Of a stretch of 45,000 nucleotides of DNA, positions 1 to 8,237 are shown in pieces; positions within the stretch are counted from its first letter, which is position 1; each line of letters opens with the position of its first letter. Under the pieces are notes generated by a model that saw only the letters and a list, made by a program, of their open reading frames with translations, had not been told where the DNA came from and did not search any database. This DNA is from Atopobium deltae (GTDB lineage Bacteria > Actinomycetota > Coriobacteriia > Coriobacteriales > Atopobiaceae). The translations under genes and the position numbers were made by a program. The stretch is taken from contig NZ_KQ959495.1 of NCBI RefSeq assembly GCF_001552785.1, positions 1 through 45,000 of the forward strand, in the 5' to 3' direction.

Positions 1-263
1 CCTTAAGCTCATCAGCGATTTTTGCTTTTAGCTGATTATGCTCAGCCTTTGTTTTTTATTAGTGGGTTGTCAATCAGTTTAATTGGCAAGCCGTGCTCCG
101 CCAACGCATCTGCTGTACACTTATCTTTTTTATAATCGTGAAGCTGTTGATCATTAAGCTCATCTAAATTAAAAATTGAGTTATCCACTTCAGGCGCTTC
201 ACCCGTAAGTACCCATTGCGGATCGCGATATTTAAGTTTACGCTCAAGCAGACTGTGCTCACT
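1..263 (-). pseudogene. Broken 3' part of an unrecognised gene, running off the left edge
   Basis: On the minus strand a frame stays open from 263 down to about 42 after an in-frame stop at 264-266, giving a hydrophilic peptide with the segments RDPQWVLTGEAPEVDN and DALAEHGLPIKLIDNPL. It has no credible Met start or ribosome binding site. The frame is interrupted by a stop near 42, but removing one base from the A-run (T-run on the plus strand at 52-57) restores a sensible reading, KAEHNQLKAKIADELK, to the window edge. This looks like a decayed or mis-sequenced gene whose 5' end is already lost. I do not recognise the family. Confidence 0.35.
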
Positions 264-707
264 TTAACGGCGCTTATTGCTGTGCTTTAACGACGATCTT
301 CTCGCATATTTTTGTGTGTCGTGGCATTGCATCAATATGCTCGTGGCGCGCTGTTCCGCTGCTTGTGGTGTTGCTGCTGCCGCTAAAAGCACTGCCGCTA
401 AAAGCGCCACCGCTTATAGCGTTGCCGCTGCCACTAAAAGGCGTGAAAAAAATTGTTAGATTCGTGTTGGTATAAACGTTTATGATACAAGCGTTCCTGT
501 GAACGAGTGTGTGGTGACGCCGCATAGCGCTTGCCAACACACAAAGACGCACGGTACACAAAACGCATGGCAGGGCTCGTACATGTGAATTATTTCAAGA
601 GTATGAGGACAATGGGGTAAAGTATGCTATCCTTGCAGAGCAAAACCTTTCCTGCTTCGGGTGCAACCTTCACGTCCCGGAGCCATTAGCCCAGAGGAGG
701 TGACAAT
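264..707. other. Spacer of 444 bases: short tandem repeats, then the rpsF leader
   Basis: No convincing gene. The stretch 379-442 is a degenerate array of the unit GCCGCTAAAAGC (clear copies at 379 and 394, degraded ones to 442). Both strands read open there only because of the repeat: a Gly/Ser-rich frame on minus and an Ala-rich one on plus, neither with a good ribosome binding site. From about 600 the sequence is the untranslated leader of rpsF, ending in AGAGGAGGTGACA before the ATG at 708. GC-rich segments at 650-690, with CCGG-type pairing, could be an S6:S18 autoregulatory leader, but I cannot draw a secure structure. Confidence 0.5.
379..442. repeat. Degenerate tandem repeat, unit GCCGCTAAAAGC
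   Basis: Two exact 12-base copies at 379-390 and 394-405 are followed by two diverged copies, giving a simple-sequence patch in the otherwise geneless spacer upstream of rpsF. Similar but sequence-unrelated private repeats occur in many other spacers of this window. Confidence 0.6.
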
Positions 708-1001
708 ATGAAGGCTTATGAATTGTTGTTTTTCGTCGATCCCTCTTCAAATGAAGAGGTACGCGCTGGCATTATGAAGCGTGTTGAGGTGGCCATTACC
801 GAAAACGGAGGTCAGGTCGACAGCGTCGATGACTGGGGTAAGCGTAAGCTTGCTTTCGAAATCGATAAGCTCAACGAGGGTGACTATACACTCATTAACT
901 TCCATGCAGACCCAACTCAAATTGCAGAGCTTGATCGTATTCTCCGCATTAACGATGCGGTGAAGCGTCATATGGTTGTACGCCGCCCTGATAAGGACTA
1001 G
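708..1001 (+). CDS. rpsF: 30S ribosomal protein S6
   Basis: A 97-residue S6 protein, the usual length for the family. It opens with MKAYELLFFVDP, the first beta strand of the S6 ferredoxin-like fold, and contains WGKRKLAFEI and the basic end KRHMVVRRPDKD. S6 binds S18 and the central domain of 16S rRNA in the small subunit. The start has a near-perfect Shine-Dalgarno (GAGGAGGTGACA). It is the first gene of the conserved rpsF-ssb-rpsR-rplI operon, 43 bases ahead of ssb. S6 with S18 represses this operon in several bacteria, so the leader upstream may carry the control element (inference). Confidence 0.97.
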   Translation: MKAYELLFFVDPSSNEEVRAGIMKRVEVAITENGGQVDSVDDWGKRKLAFEIDKLNEGDYTLINFHADPTQIAELDRILRINDAVKRHMVVRRPDKD

Positions 1002-1044
1002 TACTGGAAGGTGGGTTTATCCCACAAAGAGAGGTTGTGATCAC

Positions 1045-1491
1045 ATGAGCATTAATCGCGTGCTTCTTAGCGGAAACCTTACGCGCGACCCTGAATTAAA
1101 AGCAACAGCTGGCGGAACGCAGGTTTTGTCTTTTGGCCTTGCCGTTAACGACCGCCGTCGTAATTCGCAAACGGGTGATTGGGAAGACTATCCCAACTTT
1201 ATTGACTGCGTCATGTTTGGTGCTCGTGCCGAAGCAGTATCTCGTTTTATTGCAAAAGGCGCCAAGGTTGCCATTGAGGGGAAGCTTCGTTATAGCTCGT
1301 GGGAGCGCGACGGTCAGCGTCGCAGCAAGCTCGAGGTTATCGTTGATGAGATTGAATTCCTCTCTCGAGGCCAGCAGGCGGGCACATCTGGATCGTTTGC
1401 CGCCTCTACTCCATCGGCTCCTGCAGCACCAAGGCCGCAGCAAGCACCTCCAACTGCCGCAGACTATGCCGATGAGGATATTCCGTTTTAA
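1045..1491 (+). CDS. ssb: Single-stranded DNA-binding protein SSB
   Basis: A 148-residue SSB that coats single-stranded DNA at forks and repair sites. The N-terminal OB fold begins SINRVLLSGNLTRDPELK and includes SFGLAVNDRRR. After about residue 110 comes a flexible Ala/Pro/Gln/Ser linker, and the protein ends in the acidic tip DYADEDIPF, the docking peptide for partner proteins. The frame is open from 976, but the ATG at 1045 is chosen because it starts at the conserved MSINR and lies after the rpsF stop with GAGAGGTTGTGATC upstream. The position between rpsF and rpsR is the classic bacterial order. Confidence 0.97.
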   Translation: MSINRVLLSGNLTRDPELKATAGGTQVLSFGLAVNDRRRNSQTGDWEDYPNFIDCVMFGARAEAVSRFIAKGAKVAIEGKLRYSSWERDGQRRSKLEVIVDEIEFLSRGQQAGTSGSFAASTPSAPAAPRPQQAPPTAADYADEDIPF

Positions 1492-1551
1492 AAACGTTGG
1501 TGGTCGAAGGGCACTTGTGCTCAAGATCACTACATGAAAGGTAAATAGGAC

Positions 1552-1818
1552 ATGGCTACTGATTTTCAACACCAGCCGCGTCGTAAGTACTGCCAGTTCT
1601 GCAAGGAAGATGCAAAGTTTATTGACTATAAAGACGTGCAACTTCTTCGCAAATATATGACGGATCGTGGAAAGATTAAACCCCGTCGTGTTACTGGCGC
1701 TTGCACGCAGCACCAGCATGATATCGCGCTTGCCATCAAGCGCGCCCGCGAGATGGCCCTTGTGCCATACACCGTTCCTGTGGTATCTAGCCGCGGCGGC
1801 CGCCGTGAGCGTAACTAG
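1552..1818 (+). CDS. rpsR: 30S ribosomal protein S18
   Basis: An 88-residue S18, partner of S6 on the 30S platform. Diagnostic segments are [17 protein letters not shown], with the Cys pair seen in many S18 proteins, and the basic patch [17 protein letters not shown]. It ends in a Gly/Arg-rich tail, SRGGRRERN. It is the third gene of the operon, 60 bases after ssb, with an AAGGTAAATAGGAC leader giving a modest ribosome binding site. Confidence 0.97.
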   Translation: MATDFQHQPRRKYCQFCKEDAKFIDYKDVQLLRKYMTDRGKIKPRRVTGACTQHQHDIALAIKRAREMALVPYTVPVVSSRGGRRERN

Positions 1819-1873
1819 CCCGCAATTCGTAACCAAAAATCGCACACCATGTGCGATTGTGTAAGGAGTGTCC

Positions 1874-2452
1874 ATGAAAGTCATCCTTTTGGGTGAGCTG
1901 AGGGGCAAAGGTGGCGAAGGCGACGTCGTAGACGTTGCACAGGGCTATGCGGAGAACTTCTTGTTCCCAAACCGTATGGCTCTCGCTGCGACCCCAGGCA
2001 ACATCAAACAGCTTGAAGAGCGCCGTCACAACATTGCAAAGCGTGAAGAGAAGCGCATTGCCACGGCTGAGCAGACGAAGAACGCTCTTGAGGGTAAAAA
2101 TGTACAGATCGCCGTCAAGGTTGGCGAAGAGGGTCAATTGTTTGGCTCTGTCACCAATGCCATGATTGCCGATGCTGTAAAAGAGCAGTTGGATATTGAG
2201 ATTGATCGTAAGCGCATTGAGCACCACACCATCAAGGTTGCTGGTGTTCATGAGGTTGTTATTAACCTGTACCGCGAGATCAGCGCAAAATTGCAACTGA
2301 TCGTTGGCGGTGCTTCTGCGCAGGCTGCCGAGAAGACCGACGAGGTTGTCGAGTCTGTCGAGGCCAATGACGCCGCTGCCGAGACTGCCGCCGATGAGGT
2401 TATCGAGTCCGTTGAGGCTGCTGACACCGCTTCAGAAGCAAGTGATGAATAA
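1874..2452 (+). CDS. rplI: 50S ribosomal protein L9 with acidic C-terminal tail
   Basis: A 192-residue L9, which binds 23S rRNA near the L1 stalk. The N-domain starts MKVILLGELRGKGGEGDVVDV and shows the Gly/Lys pattern of the family, followed by the long connecting helix (KQLEERRHNIAKREEKR) and the C-domain (HTIKVAGVHEVVINLY) to about residue 145. The last 40 or so residues are an extra acidic tail of two imperfect repeats built on DEVVESVEA and DEVIESVEA, absent from the 150-residue standard protein. ATG 1874 is preferred over GTG 1868 because AAGGAG overlaps the latter and sits 5 bases before the former. Confidence 0.95.
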   Translation: MKVILLGELRGKGGEGDVVDVAQGYAENFLFPNRMALAATPGNIKQLEERRHNIAKREEKRIATAEQTKNALEGKNVQIAVKVGEEGQLFGSVTNAMIADAVKEQLDIEIDRKRIEHHTIKVAGVHEVVINLYREISAKLQLIVGGASAQAAEKTDEVVESVEANDAAAETAADEVIESVEAADTASEASDE

Positions 2453-2555
2453 GCAGTTGAATAAGCGCTTGTTTTTATAAACGAACAGCTGTTTCAACAA
2501 TTTTCATCAGTGTGACAATAGGTAGGTAGAAGCAAGTCTATTGAGTTTTTAACAA

Positions 2556-2597
2556 ATGCCCCGCTCGTACGTGCATGTATAAGCGGGGCATATTTTT
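2556..2597 (+). terminator. Rho-independent terminator after rplI
   Basis: A perfect 10-base stem, ATGCCCCGCT (2556-2565) paired with AGCGGGGCAT (2582-2591), is followed by a run of T at 2593-2597. It lies 100 bases after the rplI stop and closes the rpsF-ssb-rpsR-rplI transcript, so dnaB needs its own promoter. Confidence 0.9.
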
Positions 2598-2940
2598 GTA
2601 TAGATTCTAGAACAAGCCGTTTACCTGCATAAATAATGATTATGCAGGTAGAAGTGGGTAAAGTTTAGGTAAAATTCAAGAAAAGTGCTCTATCGCGAAA
2701 AACTTTTAAAATTGTCGAAAACTTTTTTGTTCGCCAGCAAAAAATTGTTGAAAACGTCGAAAACTTACGTTTGCAAGGGTAGACGCCGCCCGCTCTCTAC
2801 AATCGCATTGTTGAAACTTGTCTCGAACCGTTTCTGCACAAAATGATACTTGCATTTGGTTTACCATTCTGGTCAAGGAAAGTTTTTAAGCGCTGTCTGG
2901 AAGAGATGTCTAAGGAAGACAGGCTAAAAAGGAGATGACA
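2598..2940. promoter_or_regulatory. dnaB upstream region with inverted repeat and GAAAACTT repeats
   Basis: With the 3' spacer of rplI this is a geneless stretch of nearly 490 bases. It holds an 11-base perfect inverted repeat, TACCTGCATAA (2622-2632) with TTATGCAGGTA (2640-2650), then an AT-rich patch with repeated GAAAAC-type words: CGCGAAAAACTT near 2694, GTCGAAAACTT at 2714-2724 and 2756-2766, and TTGTTGAAAAC at 2745. The last two lie back to back. These could be binding sites governing dnaB. No confident -35/-10 pair was found. The stretch ends in AAAAAGGAG before dnaB. Confidence 0.4.
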
Positions 2941-4350
2941 TTGCCCACAGCAACACCATATAACGATCGGCCCACAAGTCACGCACCCGCGCCAACGCCC
3001 CCCGAGGCTGGCGTAAAAATGCCGCAGGACTCCTCTGCCGAAGCGGCCGTGCTTGCTGCTATGCTCATCTCTGCGGACATTTTGGAAGAGTGCCTTTCCT
3101 TTTTAAAGAGCGACGACTTCTATGCCCCTTCTCATCAGCTTATTTTTACAGCAATGCAGCAGTTGCACGATACGGGTCGTCCTGTTGATGCTATCTCGGT
3201 GGCAGACAATTTAAAAAGCAACAACCAGCTTGACCGTATTGGTGGCCCTTCCTACCTGGTTGACTTAAGCTCAAACACCCTGTCGCTTGCCTCGTGGAAG
3301 TATCACAGCGAAATTATTCGTCGCAACGCCACGTTGCGCGAGATTATTAAAACTTCGTCGCAAATTACCGCGCTCGCGTTTAGTGCGCCAGAAGATACAA
3401 AAGAAGTGGTAAACGACGCAGAACAGATGCTTTTAAATGTGACCAACCGCGCCATCCGTTCTACCTATTCGGGCATCTCGGATGTCATGGAGGAGTTGTT
3501 TGAAGAACTGGATGAGCAGTCGCGCAACCAGACGGATATTCTCGGCATAAAAACGCGCTTTCCTGGTATCGACCGCGCGCTGTTAGGTATGCGTCCTGGG
3601 CAAATGATTGTTATTGGTGCTCGTCCTGGTGTGGGAAAGACATCGTTTTGTTTGAATCTTGCTGTTAACGCCGCCGCCGAAGGCGCATCCGTTGCGCTCT
3701 TCTCGCTCGAAATGAGTAAAAAAGAAATTGCCCAGCGCTTGTTGTCGGCGCAAGCAAAAATTAATCTGCAGGCAATCCGTTCGGCAAACATCAAGGACGC
3801 GATGTGGCCACAAATTGTACAGGCTACGTCGGAGTTATCGGCACTCGATATCATGATTGACGACACCCCTGGCACCACCGTTACCGAAATTCGTGCAAAA
3901 GCCCGCCGCATGCTGCATGGCAAGAAAAACGGCATTGTGATCATCGACTATCTGCAGCTTGTGTCTCCTCCTTCTGCGGGGCGCCGTGCCGACAGCCGCG
4001 CAACGGAAGTTTCCGAAATGTCGCGTGGCATCAAAATTATGGCTAAGGATCTCGAAGTTCCCGTCGTCGCGCTTTCGCAGCTCAACCGTCAGGTTGCCGA
4101 CCGTAAGGGTCAGCGCCCACAGCTGAGTGACCTGCGCGAATCTGGTTCTATTGAGCAGGACGCCGACATCGTTATTCTTCTCGACCGCTCAATGACCGCT
4201 GAAGAAGCCGCACGCGATGATCGCCCGAAGGAAAATGTCACCGACTTTATTATTGCGAAGAACCGTTCTGGCCCGCTGGCTATCGTGCATTTGGTGTTTA
4301 TGCCTGCCTCAACAAAATTCGTGGAGCTCGCGCAAGATTACGAGAATTAA
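2941..4350 (+). CDS. dnaB: Replicative DNA helicase DnaB
   Basis: A 469-residue hexameric helicase that unwinds the fork 5'-3' and recruits primase. The N-terminal DnaB domain (PQDSSAEAAVLAAML) spans about residues 25-130. The RecA-like motor begins near 200, with Walker A GARPGVGKTS around residue 226, SLEMSKKEIAQR, and Walker B VIIDYLQLV. The C-terminal segment has LSQLNRQV and SDLRESGSIEQDADIV, with arginine residues typical of DnaB. The TTG at 2941 is chosen because AGGAG ends at 2934, 6 bases before it; an in-frame ATG at 2935 touches the Shine-Dalgarno and is unlikely. No intein is present. Confidence 0.95.
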   Translation: MPTATPYNDRPTSHAPAPTPPEAGVKMPQDSSAEAAVLAAMLISADILEECLSFLKSDDFYAPSHQLIFTAMQQLHDTGRPVDAISVADNLKSNNQLDRIGGPSYLVDLSSNTLSLASWKYHSEIIRRNATLREIIKTSSQITALAFSAPEDTKEVVNDAEQMLLNVTNRAIRSTYSGISDVMEELFEELDEQSRNQTDILGIKTRFPGIDRALLGMRPGQMIVIGARPGVGKTSFCLNLAVNAAAEGASVALFSLEMSKKEIAQRLLSAQAKINLQAIRSANIKDAMWPQIVQATSELSALDIMIDDTPGTTVTEIRAKARRMLHGKKNGIVIIDYLQLVSPPSAGRRADSRATEVSEMSRGIKIMAKDLEVPVVALSQLNRQVADRKGQRPQLSDLRESGSIEQDADIVILLDRSMTAEEAARDDRPKENVTDFIIAKNRSGPLAIVHLVFMPASTKFVELAQDYEN

Positions 4351-4424
4351 TATATCGACTGCCTGCGCATTGCTATACTAAAAGTCTGAAGTTAAAAACA
4401 GGTTTATGTTGTTGTGTCACGGGC

Positions 4425-4536
4425 GCAGGTTGCCTTAAGCAACCTGCGGTATGGCAGCGCGCATATGCGACCTGCTGTATAATAACCTGCTGCAAAACAA
4501 CCTGCGGTATAAAATCTTATACAACCTGCTGTATAA
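4425..4536. repeat. Array of AACCTGC(G/T)GTATAA repeats with a palindrome, upstream of purA
   Basis: The 205-base spacer between dnaB and purA contains a perfect inverted repeat, GCAGGTTGC (4425-4433) with GCAACCTGC (4439-4447). Its right arm begins a run of five related direct units of the form AACCTGCGGTATAA, at about 4441, 4469, 4484, 4499 and 4523. The array stops 20 bases before the purA start. It could be a multi-site operator for purine control or simply slippage-amplified sequence; the irregular spacing does not decide. Confidence 0.7.
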
Positions 4537-4555
4537 AAACTATTGAGGAGCGCAT

Positions 4556-5836
4556 ATGTCTGCATCAGTATTGGTGGGAACCCAGTGGGGCGACGAAGGT
4601 AAAGGCAAGGTCACCGACCTGATTTCGGGCGATTTTGACGTTGTCTGTCGATATGCTGGTGGCGCTAATGCGGGCCACACGGTCATTGCCAACGGACATA
4701 AGCTCGCACTGCACCAGGTGCCTTCGGGCGTGATGTATAAGGGAACTTATCCCGTCATTGGCAACGGTTGCATTGTTGACCCCGAGGTTCTTCTCGGCGA
4801 GATCGACATGCTCGAGCAGCAGGGTATTTCCTGCAAGGATTTGAAGATTTCGGGCAACGCGCACATCGTGATGCCGTACCACAAGGACCTCGATGGCGCC
4901 CACGAAAAGAAGCTCGGCAAAAATCTGATCGGCACGACCAAACGCGGCGTTGGCCCCACCTACATGGACAAGATGAACCGCACGGGTCTGCGCATTCAGG
5001 ACATGCTTGATGAGAAGATCTTTCGCGAGAAACTGGATGCGGCGCTCGCATATACCAATCCCATTCTCGAGAAGGTCTACGAGCTGCCGACCTATACCAC
5101 TGATCAAATCTGCAAAACCTACTTGCCCTACGCTGAGCGCATTCGCCCCTACATTGTCGAAAGTTCGCTTTTCTTAAACGAGCAGCTTGAGGCAGGTAAA
5201 AATATCCTCTTTGAGGGCGCGCAGGCAACGATGCTCGATATTGACCACGGTACCTACCCCTTCGTGACATCGAGTAACTGCACAGCCGGTGGCGCAGTCA
5301 CTGGCTCAGGCGTTGGCCCTACGCAAATCAAACGCGTGCTCGGCATTGCAAAAGCTTATCTTACACGCGTTGGCTCAGGCCCGTTCCCCACGGAATTGTT
5401 TGACGAGACGGGCGATCTTCTCGGCGAAGTGGGCCATGAGTATGGCGTTACCACGGGTCGTAAGCGTCGTTGCGGCTGGTACGATGCGGTGGTTGTCAAT
5501 TATGCAGCTCGCGTCAACGGCCTGACCGATCTCGCGATTACCAAGCTTGATGTGCTTGGCTGCGTGGACGAGATTAAGGTGTGTGTCGCATACGAGTGCA
5601 ACGGTCGCCGCTACACGACGGTTCCCGAGCATCAGAGCGTCTTTTATCACGCAAAACCTGTGTACGAAACGCTTCCTGGCTGGAAGATGGACATTTCGGG
5701 CGTGCGAAACTTTTATCAGCTTCCTCGAGAGGCGAAAGACTATATCGATTTTCTCGAGCAGCTCGCAGGCGTTCGCATTTCCATTATCACGGTTGGTCCC
5801 GACCGAGAACAAACCATCGATCGCTACTGGAACTAA
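4556..5836 (+). CDS. purA: Adenylosuccinate synthetase
   Basis: A 426-residue PurA that joins IMP and aspartate using GTP to give adenylosuccinate, the first step from IMP to AMP. The GTP loop GTQWGDEGKGK places the catalytic Asp at residue 13, and GGANAGHTV places the catalytic His at 41, the same numbers as in the E. coli enzyme. IGTTKRGVGPTY, FEGAQATMLDIDHGTYPFVTSS and the closing VTTGRKRRCGWYD are all present, and length is normal. The ATG at 4556 has GAGGAG upstream. It opens the purine block and is followed after 101 bases by the degV-purD gene. Confidence 0.97.
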   Translation: MSASVLVGTQWGDEGKGKVTDLISGDFDVVCRYAGGANAGHTVIANGHKLALHQVPSGVMYKGTYPVIGNGCIVDPEVLLGEIDMLEQQGISCKDLKISGNAHIVMPYHKDLDGAHEKKLGKNLIGTTKRGVGPTYMDKMNRTGLRIQDMLDEKIFREKLDAALAYTNPILEKVYELPTYTTDQICKTYLPYAERIRPYIVESSLFLNEQLEAGKNILFEGAQATMLDIDHGTYPFVTSSNCTAGGAVTGSGVGPTQIKRVLGIAKAYLTRVGSGPFPTELFDETGDLLGEVGHEYGVTTGRKRRCGWYDAVVVNYAARVNGLTDLAITKLDVLGCVDEIKVCVAYECNGRRYTTVPEHQSVFYHAKPVYETLPGWKMDISGVRNFYQLPREAKDYIDFLEQLAGVRISIITVGPDREQTIDRYWN

Positions 5837-5937
5837 TACGCGTGGGGCTAAAGAGCGCACCACGCAGCACAAAATGCACTCAGCATGAAAGATGTCTATG
5901 AACTAATACATACGAAAGAGAAGCGGAAGTAAGAACT

Positions 5938-8232
5938 GTGACTGAGGTTACGACTCAAAAAATGCACCCCACGGCCTCTTTTGCGATTGTTACCGATACA
6001 GCGTGTGACCTGAGCGAAGAGTGGCTTGCTCAAAAAAACGTCGCCCTTGCGCCTATGTACATCCACATGGGTGGTAAGACGATGCGAGATTACATTGATA
6101 TTGCGGCGCCAGATTTTTATTTAGCCGCAGCTCAAGCGCGTAAGCAAGCGACTACGAGTGCGCCGTCGGCCGAAGAATATAAAAAGATTTTTCAAGACCT
6201 GTTAGATCAGGGCTATGCCAACATCGTGTCGGTCCACCTTTCGAGCAAGGTCAGTGCCTCGCATGGCATGGCTTGCGTTGCGATTCGCGAGCTTGATGCT
6301 GCCGAGAAGATCGTGGCGCTCGATTCAAAAACCATGTCAGCAGCCGAAGGCTTTATTGTCGAGGATCTCGTGGCTTCTCGAGAAAACAACGTAAGTTTTG
6401 CCGACGCGCTTGTCCACGCGCACAAAATTATTAAAGCAACACGCCTTTTTGTAGTTCCTGCTCGTGGCACTGTGCTGGGAAATAACGGCCATCGTTCGTG
6501 CGGTGTTCGCGGCAAAACACGTGCACTATTGAGCAATTTCTCGAGGAATCGCACACTTTTTGAAATTGATGAGGAAGGCCGCTTCTTCCGTATTGCTTCG
6601 AGCGAGGTACTGGTCCGCCTTGCAGGAGATATCGTCCGCGAGATGAGTCTGTATTCGCAAAAGGTCGGCCCGCTCGCGTATGCCGAAATCAGCTCGGGCA
6701 TGCCCCGCGACCTCGAAATTACCGAGAAACCCATGGACACCAACGAGTTCGAGAAGCGCCGCATTCGTATTTCAAACGTCTCAGCCGCAACAGCGGTACA
6801 CCTTGGTGTCAGTGCCGTTGGTGTGGCATTTTTGCCGGACGGTCTTATCGGCATGGCGCATGAAGATGCGGCCCAGCGCCGCGAAGCTGAGGTTGTGGTG
6901 CGCACTGCCGAGAAGGTTGCAGCTGCCGATAAATCCGCGGACAAGAAGATCAACATCTTGCTCCTTGGTTCGGGCGGACGCGAGCATGCCTTGCTCACCA
7001 AATTGCAAGCTTCTCCTCGCGCAGGAAAATGCTATGTTTGCCCTGGTAACGGAGGGATGTGGACCATCGCGCGCAAAGCCGATTTCGATGCGGCCAACCC
7101 ACAAGCGGTAGTCGAGTTTGCACGCACTCACGACATAGATCTTGTGGTTATCGGTCCCGAGGCGCCGCTCGTGCAAGGTGTTGCTGACGTCGTACACGAG
7201 GCAGGCATTGCTGTCTTTGGTCCTACCCGCGCCGCCGCTCAGATGGAAGGCTCCAAGCGTTTTGCAAAAGAAATTATGCAGCGTGCTGGCGTTCCTACGG
7301 CTGCCTATCAAGCCTTTACCGATGAGGCGGCGTGCCAGGAATATGTCGCGACCCAACCAACCCCGCTTGTTGTGAAGGCAGATGGTCTTGCTGCAGGTAA
7401 GGGTGTCATTATCGCACAAACTGCCGATGAGGCTTACGCAGCGGTTCACGAGTGCTTCACCGCTTTTGGCAACGCTGGTCAAACGGTGGTTGTCGAAGAA
7501 TTTCTCAAAGGGCCAGAATGCTCGCTGCTGACGCTCACTGATGGTAAGACCGTCATTCCTCTTGCCACTGCGCAAGATCACAAGCGCGCGCTCGAGGGCG
7601 ATACGGGCCCCAACACAGGCGGCATGGGCGTGTATTCACCCGTACCTTTTGTGACTGATGATGAAATGCAGCAGATGATCTCGATTCAAAAGCGCGTGGT
7701 TGCTCAACTGGCGTCCGAGGGTATCACCTATAAAGGTTGCCTCTACGGTGGCTTTATGCTTACCAAAGACGGTCCCAAGGTGCTGGAATTTAACGCGCGC
7801 TTTGGCGACCCCGAGACGCAGGTCATTTTGCCTCGCATGCAGGCCGATCTCCTTGACATTTTTATGCATATTGATGCAGACACACTCGATGAGGTTTCTG
7901 TCGCGTGGGACGATCGCTGGGCCGTTTCGGTAGTGCTCACCGCCGCAGGTTACCCAGGTGCTTACAAAAAGGGTGACGTCATCTCGGGCATCGAGCAGGC
8001 CAGTGCGTTGCCAGATGTGCTTATCTACCAGGCTGGTACAAGCCTTAATGAGAAAGACGAGCTTGTCACAGCGGGGGGACGCGTGATTAACGTGACAGCG
8101 CTGGGCGACAGCTTCGAGCAGGCTCGCGAGAAGGCCTATGCGGCATGCGAACTCATTCACTTTGTAGGAAAAACCTATCGTTGTGACATCGGTCTTCGGG
8201 CCTTGCGCGGACGCCGCGCGTGGGAGGTGTAG
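5938..8232 (+). CDS. purD: DegV-PurD fusion: fatty-acid-binding DegV domain joined to phosphoribosylamine-glycine ligase
   Basis: A single uninterrupted 764-residue frame. Residues 15 to about 325 are a DegV/FakB-type domain: FAIVTDTACDL, TTSAPSAEEYKKIFQDLLDQG, IVSVHLSSKVSASHG and a late AATAVHLGVSAVGVAF. A short Ala/Lys linker (KVAAADKSADKK) leads into a full PurD of about 425 residues: ILLLGSGGREHAL, IGPEAPLVQGVADV, the ATP-grasp segment VVKADGLAAGKGV, TGGMGVYSP and EFNARFGDPETQV. PurD makes glycinamide ribonucleotide from phosphoribosylamine, glycine and ATP. DegV domains bind a fatty acid and usually present it to a kinase; why it is fused here is unknown. The start is GTG 5938 with GGAAG 8 bases upstream; ATG 5962 is an alternative. 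The two domains are normally separate proteins. Confidence 0.9.
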   Translation: MTEVTTQKMHPTASFAIVTDTACDLSEEWLAQKNVALAPMYIHMGGKTMRDYIDIAAPDFYLAAAQARKQATTSAPSAEEYKKIFQDLLDQGYANIVSVHLSSKVSASHGMACVAIRELDAAEKIVALDSKTMSAAEGFIVEDLVASRENNVSFADALVHAHKIIKATRLFVVPARGTVLGNNGHRSCGVRGKTRALLSNFSRNRTLFEIDEEGRFFRIASSEVLVRLAGDIVREMSLYSQKVGPLAYAEISSGMPRDLEITEKPMDTNEFEKRRIRISNVSAATAVHLGVSAVGVAFLPDGLIGMAHEDAAQRREAEVVVRTAEKVAAADKSADKKINILLLGSGGREHALLTKLQASPRAGKCYVCPGNGGMWTIARKADFDAANPQAVVEFARTHDIDLVVIGPEAPLVQGVADVVHEAGIAVFGPTRAAAQMEGSKRFAKEIMQRAGVPTAAYQAFTDEAACQEYVATQPTPLVVKADGLAAGKGVIIAQTADEAYAAVHECFTAFGNAGQTVVVEEFLKGPECSLLTLTDGKTVIPLATAQDHKRALEGDTGPNTGGMGVYSPVPFVTDDEMQQMISIQKRVVAQLASEGITYKGCLYGGFMLTKDGPKVLEFNARFGDPETQVILPRMQADLLDIFMHIDADTLDEVSVAWDDRWAVSVVLTAAGYPGAYKKGDVISGIEQASALPDVLIYQAGTSLNEKDELVTAGGRVINVTALGDSFEQAREKAYAACELIHFVGKTYRCDIGLRALRGRRAWEV

Positions 8233-8237
8233 CGGCT

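Noticed and set aside
181-189. DnaA box-like TTATCCACT
   Set aside because: A single imperfect copy within a gene remnant, with no cluster or AT-rich unwinding region.
274-561. Open frames on both strands
   Set aside because: Both are produced by the short tandem repeat and have no ribosome site or homology I can see.
4425-4536. Possible CRISPR array
   Set aside because: Units are about 14 bases, imperfect and irregularly spaced, with no cas genes.
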